In this document: piece by piece, positions 56,671-64,000 of the stretch
Numbering within the stretch: position 1 is the first letter of the stretch
Layout: the number at the start of each line of letters is the position of its first letter
Origin: Limanda limanda
Lineage: Eukaryota; Chordata; Actinopteri; Pleuronectiformes; Pleuronectidae
Reading direction: 5' to 3'
Assembly (NCBI RefSeq): GCF_963576545.1
Contig: NC_083636.1
Coordinates: 5,122,356-5,186,355, forward strand
Length of the DNA stretch: 64,000 nucleotides
Translations under genes and position numbers: made by a program
Notes under the pieces: model-generated
Told to the model about the DNA's origin: nothing
The model's database searches: none
Seen by the model: the letters and a program-made list of their open reading frames with translations, nothing else

Positions 56671-59600
56671 GAGTAAACAAAGTGTAATTCCTAGTCACCA
56701 TTAGTAAGCAGGACAACCTGGATGCCATCTGGTTCCCTGCTCACCACTAGCTACACATTTCTCTGAGTCCTTTCCCAGGAAGGGAAATAAGTCCCTGGTT
56801 ACAGAGCAGATGCCAGTGAGCTCTACGCCTACAGACATCCAGCAGCGGCAAATCAGCAATAACAAGCAGCAGCAGGAAGCTACATGCATTGGACAACAGC
56901 AACAAACAGTGGCGTTTGCTGCGAGAGGTAAATAATATTCAGATCCCAGTATAATTACACGTAGCTCACATGGAGTGTGCACACAAACAAACCCGGGGAT
57001 AACGGGTCGGGGCAGGAGGGCGGCGAGCGGCTCTTTTAACACGAACGTCAAAGGGAAACGATGATTGGATCATAACAGGGAAATAACTGAGGATGGAATT
57101 CATCCACCACAAAGAGACGGGCACAACTTCAGGGGGAATTTTCAGAACACAGACAAAAAGCTAACATCACAATACAGTCTGAGCTGAGCTGCAGTTTTTG
57201 TTGCTGCAGAATCTGAAGGCTGGAAGCAAAGTTACCCTTAACATCTGACTCAGCTTTGTCTTCAAAAAGTCGTGGTTATTTCCATTTTGGGAAGAAATTG
57301 GCTGAACATGCTGCTTTAAATGATGTGTTGCAGTATGATGTGTTGTCATGGCAACCAGGGGCCGGGGGTCCAGTCAAACTATCTTTATTTCACGTGTCTT
57401 AAAATGTGCAAATGTGTCATTTTTATCTCCCTTCAAACAGCATTTTTTTATTAAACTAATCCTTTTTTAATTCATTTATATACTAGCATAAGGACAATTT
57501 GTTAGATTTGATTAAACAAAAAAAGAATAAACACAATTTGCCCTCTGAGCTCACAGCCAAGTTGATTGAAGCCCTTTTCTCTGGATTCATGAGACGTATT
57601 TATATTTAATTTGTGCAGAAAGCTTCTCCTCCTCCAACTCAGTTTCACTTGGACTCTGGTTGTTTTCACCCTCTGGCTCCAGATTACAACACAAAGGGCC
57701 ATTATGGGATATCATCTCTGATCACCGGGAGGATGACGTGGCACATTAATCACCGCAAAACGGTATGGAACACACACAGACTGACGCACACGTGCATGCA
57801 GATGTGCAACGACAAAGGTGTGTGTGTGTGTGTGCAACGACAGACAGACATTTTCATTTTCAACCAAAGGAAATGATTAGTCTTCATCAGAAAAAAATCA
57901 TTGAGGAAATTAAGCACGAACAGAACAGAGAGTTGAGAAAAACCCTTTAGCGCTTTGCTGTTGTGTAAGTGTGAAAATGCACAGTCGTCCTCTGCTGCGC
58001 CTGCATAAAAATGACAAATCGCCCCGGGGCCGCAGTGTTTAAATCCATCCACACATACCCTCATTGTATCTGAATATATATCTCATTTAAAGTGACTTAT
58101 TGTATTGACCTTCGTGCCTGTGCATTGTAACTGAAGATTAACTAATGACTACTTGTTAAATTCCTTCCAATTTTTCGTGGCAGGATAATTAATGAAGTAA
58201 TTAAGCATCGGGTATAAGTGCAGAATCATCAGGAATATTCCAGATATTGTCACTCTCATCTCTTCCTCTGTCCTCTCCTTTATTTCCTCCTTCTCTTTGA
58301 CGCATCGCAGGTTATTTCCCTCGCGTTAGATCCACGTCACCGCCCCAACAAACCCATTCAGTCCAACTAGAAGCAAACCAGCTCAGACCAGTTATTAAAC
58401 ATGCACAGGAAACCACCCAAATGAAAATTAATATCTCTCTGTGTCCTTTTGTTGCAACATTTGTAAAACAACCAGAGGACATTTGCCTGAGGTGAGTCAC
58501 AGCTTTACTTCACTGCAAGTTTCTACTGCGGAAATTCATGAATCTGCCATTTCTGCTTCCTTCTAATTGACGGGTGATTGATTGGAGGGTGGAGGCGGGG
58601 GTATCTCAGGTGATGCTGACCAAGATTTTATTGATGCTATAAAACGGGGTTAAACGTGATGATTGATCCCTGATAGTAACTTATGATTTGTATAGACCAT
58701 GAATCCAGGGGATCTCAGTACCGAGGCTCCACATCAAGATCACTACTAATCTCAAAATGACATTTCTAACAAGCGACAGACACAAACTAAATGAAAAACA
58801 AATATCTCTGCGTGAAAAGAAGAAGCCACACATGTAGAAGACACCGACATCAATAGAGTTTTTGATATCTGCAGCAGAATTATTACTTTACATCTGCCTG
58901 TAGCTGAAGAAGGAGAAAGTCCGGACCACAGGACAAGTCTAAAAACCACTAGGGAGTCCATCTGCTCACATTTATGGAAAATAAGCCAGGGTGAAATCCG
59001 AATTTCACAGTAATAACCGCTGTCCAGTTATCCTGGCCCACCTGCGTCCTGCATTTATAAGTCATAGACGATACTAATTAAAATCCTCTTTATGAATTAA
59101 AGCTTAAATAATGGTTCAGCAGCCGTATTGTCATCATCATTATTTGATAAGACCAGATAACCCGCTGGACTCTGAACATTACGATGTGTCTTTGCAGTCA
59201 CTAGCTGCACAAAGCGCTTTTTAATATTTTTTTTATTCTCTTTATCCACACTCACTGATGCCCTGTGTAATTATGAAGTTGCTGACTTTATGCAAAGTGA
59301 TGAGGAATGAGCCTGTGATGAAGACCTTGCCCGCAGCACCCCCCCGGTGGATTTATGTCCTCTCCCAAACACACAACACCCCTCCACATGCAATTTAGAT
59401 GAGGGAACAGAGGGAAAATGAAAGACATGATGGAGGGCGGGGAGAGAAAAGAGAAGGAATCTGCTGGATGTTAATAAGGACTATCACAGCAGAGAGTCAG
59501 GTCTTATATCAACTGTGTGTGGAGGCTTTGGGAGATCTGCCAACAGAGCTCTGGTCCACCAGGACTCCTTCAGCTCTCAGGGACACACGACTCAACTTCT

Positions 59601-60225
59601 GCTGCTGCTGCTGCTGTGGAACCACTTCATCTCCACTGTGACCCTGTGGAGAAATCTCTCATTTACAACGCCCACGCACAAACTCAAGGTCAATTTCCTC
59701 TTTGTTTCTTGTTTTATGCACATTGTTTTATTTTAGCTTTTCTTCTAACTTATTGAACTCGCTAATACATGATGTGTTTAGACTAAATTGTGAATTTGGG
59801 AGGAGATAGCAGCTAAAGTATGAGATCTCATAACAAATTGCTCTCCTGGTCCAGTCCTTATGTCATGATGATCTTGGCTTTTCTTGTTTGAAATTGTTGT
59901 TTTGGTTTGAGCTGCAGGTTTTTCCGTGCGCCTGTTTTATTTATTTTATAGTCGGGAGTTTGTCTTAAGGTGGTTTAGGGGGATGAGCTGAGTGTGACGA
60001 CCCATAGTGAGGCCGGCTCAGTAAATACATAAATATGGCACTTGCCTTCTCTTGGCGTCCTTTCTCAAATGTCCTGGTTTCTTTAAGGAGGCCGTGACAA
60101 GCATATAAATGAAAAATCATGATTGTTTAACAGTCTCCTTATATCCAATCAAGATGCTTCAATTTACAAACCCATAGATATAAGTTTCCTAAATTTGCAT
60201 GATTTTATAGATGAGTAGATGTAAG
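56671..60225. other. No gene seen; possible conserved non-coding stretches
   Basis: Minus frame 56,701-57,051 (116 codons) and others are unrecognised. Short (GT)n at about 57,820-57,834 and (CTG)n at about 59,598-59,618. 58,120-58,250 and 59,040-59,290 are repeat-free with TAATTAATGAAGTAATTAAG-like and TTAAAGCTTAAATAATGG-like content; such AT-rich homeodomain-type motif clusters are common in vertebrate conserved non-coding elements, but conservation cannot be judged here. Confidence 0.45.
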
Positions 60226-60335
60226 AACAAATTCCTAGATCCTCCCCCTGATCTGCAGGTTATTTTAAAAGGTTGTTCTCTGATCCATCCCACACCCTTC
60301 AGCCAAGTTTGTGCAATCCTGATGCATGCTGGGAC
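60226..60335. repeat. Decayed relative of the repeat at 52,549
   Basis: AAATTCCTAGATCCTCCCCC, CTGATCTGCAG, TTCTCTGATCCATCCCACA and CCTTCAGCCAAGTTTGTG correspond in order to the CCTGGATCCGCCCCCTGATCC…CATACC…TTCCACCAAGTTTC part of the family. Identity is low. Confidence 0.4.
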
Positions 60336-60907
60336 ATTTAGCAGTGCTACCTGTTGCTATAGACCCCTCCCACTACCAGCACACCCCAGGGATTGGCTCA
60401 TTGATCATCAGGAGGTTCTCAGTTCTCAGTGAACTCCGTCCTCCAACCCCACAGATATTCCCTCATGCTGCAGCTCTGGCTCGGCCTCTGAAGAGAAGTC
60501 AACTGTCGGGAATAAAAAGAAAAAGATAAATAAATTTATGGAAAAATAAGAAGTTGTTAACCTTCCCTTGATCTCAGCCTCTTAGTCGCTATCAAATCTG
60601 TTCCTTTGGCCGTGAAAGAAGAATGTGGCATCAAAAGGTCTCGAAGTGGAGGAAGAGAAAAAATCGCTTTGCAACATTAAAAGATTTTTTAAGCGAGGGT
60701 GGATTTAAAGTTCCCCCTGAGTGATGATTTCCCTTTGAATTCACGTTCTGGCAAGTGCTTAGTTTTAATGCAGCTTCACTGAGGTGCAGGGTCTTGAGCT
60801 ATAAGGCAGTTTCTTTGGAAATGTCCCGGTTTGATCCCTTAAATCTTACCTGGTGGTGAGGTGCTGCGATTTTCCATTTGTCTTTCCGGTGTTGCATGAT
60901 GTCTTCT
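60336..60907. other. No gene seen
   Basis: Nothing recognised. Confidence 0.6.
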
Positions 60908-61024
60908 CCATCCATCCACCCATCCATCCATCCATCCATCCATCCATCCATCCATCCATCCATCCATCCATCCATCCATTCATCCATCCATCCATCAATC
61001 AATTCATCCATCCATTCATTCATT
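60908..61024. repeat. (CATC)n tetranucleotide microsatellite
   Basis: About 117 bp of CATC units, nearly perfect to about 60,980 and then interrupted by CATT and CAAT variants. On the plus strand it reads as HPSI repeats, on the minus strand as MDGW repeats, which explains the open frames of 60-106 codons around it. Confidence 0.95.
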
Positions 61025-61845
61025 GGTGCTTTTCTTCCTTATTACAGATTCACCCAATAATTCCCATATATAAGACTTTAATATGCTTTTTTGCCACCTG
61101 CAAATCAACCGGACCACACTTCCTGGATGAAGCACATACAAGAACAATGTGCAGGTACGTTATAATTGATTAAAATAAATTTACTATAACTCCTCAAGTC
61201 TTCTAAATGAAAGAAAATAGGAGAAGCAGCTTTATTACATTTATTTGCTTCAAAGTTGAGGATCAGATCTGCAACTTGAAATCAGAGAAGTTAAGTAAAC
61301 ATGTTTAAGAGGAAACTTAAAGCATTTATTTTTACTTCAGTCTTTAACTAGATCTTGAACTCACCCACACAGTTTGTATGCTTTTTTAAATTTGATTTAT
61401 TTTCTTTCCTTTTATTTTAAATGTGATTAAAATATGTTATTTTATACGAATTCAATTTTAACATGATTGTATTTCTATTAACATGTTTATGTATATGGTA
61501 TGCAAAGCACATTGAGATGCATTTCTTGTATGAAATATGCTATTCGTTATTATTGTTATTATCATTACTGTTATTGTTATCAATGTTATTATATTTTCCT
61601 GTTATTAAACACATGCAGCGGATGTTATTTAAAGTGTTTCAGGTAAAAAATGTATGAGATTCATTCTGTTGCATTTGTTCTCCATCACATAAGCGTTCTC
61701 CCATCGTTCCATAACAGATAGTTTATTGTAATCTCACTCCAAGTGGGGCCTTCAAAAAATTTGGAGTCAATTTCAAAAAGAAAAAAATGGGGATGAACTG
61801 ATTTATGTGTGTTTACTCTCCAATTCATCTTTTCACTGCGCGTAC
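61025..61845. other. No gene seen; AT-rich
   Basis: Very AT-rich, with a (TTATTG)-like degenerate tract at about 61,547-61,590. No recognisable element. Confidence 0.6.
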
Positions 61846-61907
61846 GCACACACACACTCACACACACACACACACACACACACTCTCTCTCTCTCTCTCT
61901 CTCTCTC
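61846..61907. repeat. Compound (CA)n(CT)n microsatellite
   Basis: (CA)n from 61,846 to about 61,882 is followed directly by (CT)n to about 61,906, a compound array typical of fish genomes. Confidence 0.95.
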
Positions 61908-64000
61908 GTTCACTTACTCACATGCAGCTCCTGCCTGGCAGACCTCCCCAGTTAACTGGGCCTGTAAATCATCTGCACAACATCAATGGAGAAACATTTG
62001 TCACCTCCATCGGCCGCCTGACTCAGCATCTCTTTAACTGTCCTCGAGGAAGGAGGCGCGGCACACGGGGGGGGGGCGTCGCCGAGGTCAGGGGGTGAAT
62101 TTTAAAAGAGGCTGATCAAACCCCTGATTCTGCTGCTTTCCAGATGGGATGATATAAGATGAGAGGGGAGTCGTTACAGCAGCTGAAGGGCTCTTCAACC
62201 ACTTTTCAATCAGAAATGTCTGCCAGGCAAGTAGAGTGTGAGGTGTTGTATCAGTAAAACAAGGTTTGTATGGTTTACAGCTAAGACCCGGTTTTATCCA
62301 AATAAACGACTATTGTCCATTGCTGATTATTTCATTATCTTAAACCTGCTCCTGGTGTAATCTCTGTTCTTATTTTGCTTAAATAAAAGTCTTGTCAAAG
62401 TCTTGTCGATCCATGTAAATCACATCGAGTCAATTGGCGTGACCTGAGTTTCCCGTATCCGCCAATTAGCCTGTGTCCGTTTGCCCGTGGTGACCTGAAT
62501 TGTTAATTTTGTGTGGATCTCACATAAATTGTCCAACCACATTAACCACACGCGGTTTCTAAGCCCACAAGGTCCACTGGTCAATCCCATGAGGCCGATA
62601 CAGCCGTGCTGGGCTGCTGAGATGCTGGTTTACTGCGAGAAATGGAAAATCCTGAGTAAATACTGGTCAGGCCGAGTAATGGAGCTTAATGAAAGGTTTA
62701 GAGAAAGGTTAAAATAACCTCCACCAGGCGTCGGCGTTTATGGATCCTCTGGTTTATGTGTAGATTACAGGAATTTACACATTAACTACTCAACATGAAT
62801 TCATCTTTATGGTTTAAATTAGTTTCTGATTTAGTTCAAAATAAACCCAAATGGGGGAGAAAGGAGATATTCAAGAACCCATTTATATCGAGAACCATTT
62901 TCTGGCTTGTGTCTCAAACAAGTTGTGCCCGAGCTAAATCAACCTGGTGCTTCTGCCACCTTCGGGACAAGTTAAAGTTAAAGTAAAACTTCTGCTTGTT
63001 CAGGTTCAGAAAGGACTTGTTGACATAGACGTACGTGATTATGCTGCATTATACAATGTAAATCCTTTTGGGGTCAAACACAAACCACATACATCACTGC
63101 CACACGATGACAATGGCCATAAGAAACAGGATTTGTCACACAAGTCAGAAAGAGCCCGGGATGCATCATTTCTCAACAATGCTTTATTCATAGGAATAAG
63201 CCCCGGACAGTGTTTTGACTGCGACGCATCATTTCTCAACAAGCCTTTTTCCTCCATCGCATGGACTGGACAGCCTTGTCAGACTGTTGGTTTTATTCCA
63301 CTGAATAATGCATGTGAAGCTGAGAGAGAGAGGACGTGGCTTCGGCTCCTAATTCTTGCAAAAGCAGCACCTGAGAACCAACCAGTCCATATGTGCATTT
63401 CCTGTCTGTCCCATTCCTGTCTGTCCCCTTTGTCTGTGTCCCTCCCTGCCTGAGTGTCGACAGCCTCGGCAACAACCAGGGTGGGATGTCTCTAATTAAA
63501 CACTGGTAATGGTGGGAGTGTGTAAGAGGAGGCAGGGCACACTCATTACACTGGGAACAGATGCTCTCACCAGCCCCTGCCAGCCGGCCTGGATGCCCAC
63601 AGTATGAACACATACTGGAGATCCCTCCGTCTCCAGGTTTTAGCCTGAGCCCTCCAACGCCTCAGGAACGATCATACTTCTGTATTTTCCTCTCTAACCC
63701 AGACACATTTTCATTCCACACACAGTATTTCGATGCCAGCCCACACTTGGTCAGGGCTTGTTTCCAGAGTAACACCCACATTGTGTTCGGCTCATGCATT
63801 CGAAATATGAGAGAACTCGTCCAACTCGGCCTCGGCAGTCAGTGTAACACAATAAGATCAGGTTGGATGAGGAGAATTAATTGAACCTCTGAAGAAGATC
63901 ACCAGAGGCTGCCGCATGTACTGGTGTGAAGGGATAATAAACAACTGAGTCACTCTGAATCTACTGAGGAGGAGGAAAGATATCTCAGTATATATCTAAA
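61908..64000. other. No gene identified; holds the longest open frame of the window
   Basis: The plus frame 62,947-63,453 (168 codons) is the longest in the window. It contains two copies of a DASFLNN/DASFLNK block about 20 residues apart, reflecting a ~20-bp DNA repeat (GATGCATCATTTCTCAACAA at about 63,159 and the near copy at about 63,223). I recognise no domain, signal peptide or splice structure. Frames on both strands at 63,293-63,884 are also unrecognised. A G-run lies at 62,069-62,075. Confidence 0.4.

Noticed and set aside
60799..61173. HPSI and MDGW repeat proteins
   Set aside because: Translation of the (CATC)n microsatellite on the two strands.

Overview
This is vertebrate, almost certainly teleost, non-coding DNA. 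The evidence is a set of repeats I recognise from fish genomes: a tRNA-related SINE, L2-like non-LTR ends, Charlie-type hAT ends, a Tc1-like end, fish-type microsatellites such as (CATC)n and (CA)n(CT)n, and a moderately AT-rich background with local CpG-dense patches. A percomorph fish is my best guess from the repeat families, but no gene confirms it. I see no bacterial or viral gene organisation, no CRISPR array, no rRNA or tRNA gene, and no exon chain of a host protein-coding gene. The longest open frame is 168 codons and matches no family I know. The window is best read as a gene desert or part of a very large intron. The first ~800 bases are CpG-rich and could lie near a promoter or first exon outside the window.

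What can be annotated is mostly mobile-element archaeology. 1-13 kb is mostly unannotated, with one weak LINE-end relic near 4 kb and one of two related non-LTR-like repeats (10.96-11.52 kb; its partner is at 13.19-13.74 kb). 14.9-17.1 kb holds a minus-strand LINE-type end, a SINE and a solo LTR with a 4-bp target duplication. 19.5-20.3 kb is a complete non-autonomous hAT transposon with a perfect 8-bp target duplication; it still carries the BED zinc-finger exon of a transposase, broken by a stop at a zinc-ligand position. 21.8-24 kb has an LTR-like stretch and an inverted-repeat element. 24.8-27.5 kb has an hAT end, a 651-bp foldback element and a decayed L2-like reverse-transcriptase C-terminus. 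32.8-34.5 kb is a recent 0.86-kb tandem duplication. 38.9-39.9 kb is a composite: two 265-bp direct repeats around a Tc1-like end and an hAT end. 43.2 kb has a minisatellite with telomere-like motifs. 47.2-49.1 kb has the second copy of the foldback element, a fish interspersed repeat and a 0.4-kb tandem duplication with TTAGGGTTAGGG at its junction. 50.25-50.5 kb is an hAT-like MITE with 60-bp termini. 55.7-56.7 kb is a PIF/Harbinger-like element with a TAA target duplication. The rest is microsatellites and unannotated sequence.

No pathway or gene system can be reconstructed. The most unusual objects are the paired long-inverted-repeat (foldback) elements, the hAT with the interrupted BED exon, and the two tandem duplications. 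Repeat identities rest on remembered consensus features and internal comparisons; I ran no database search.
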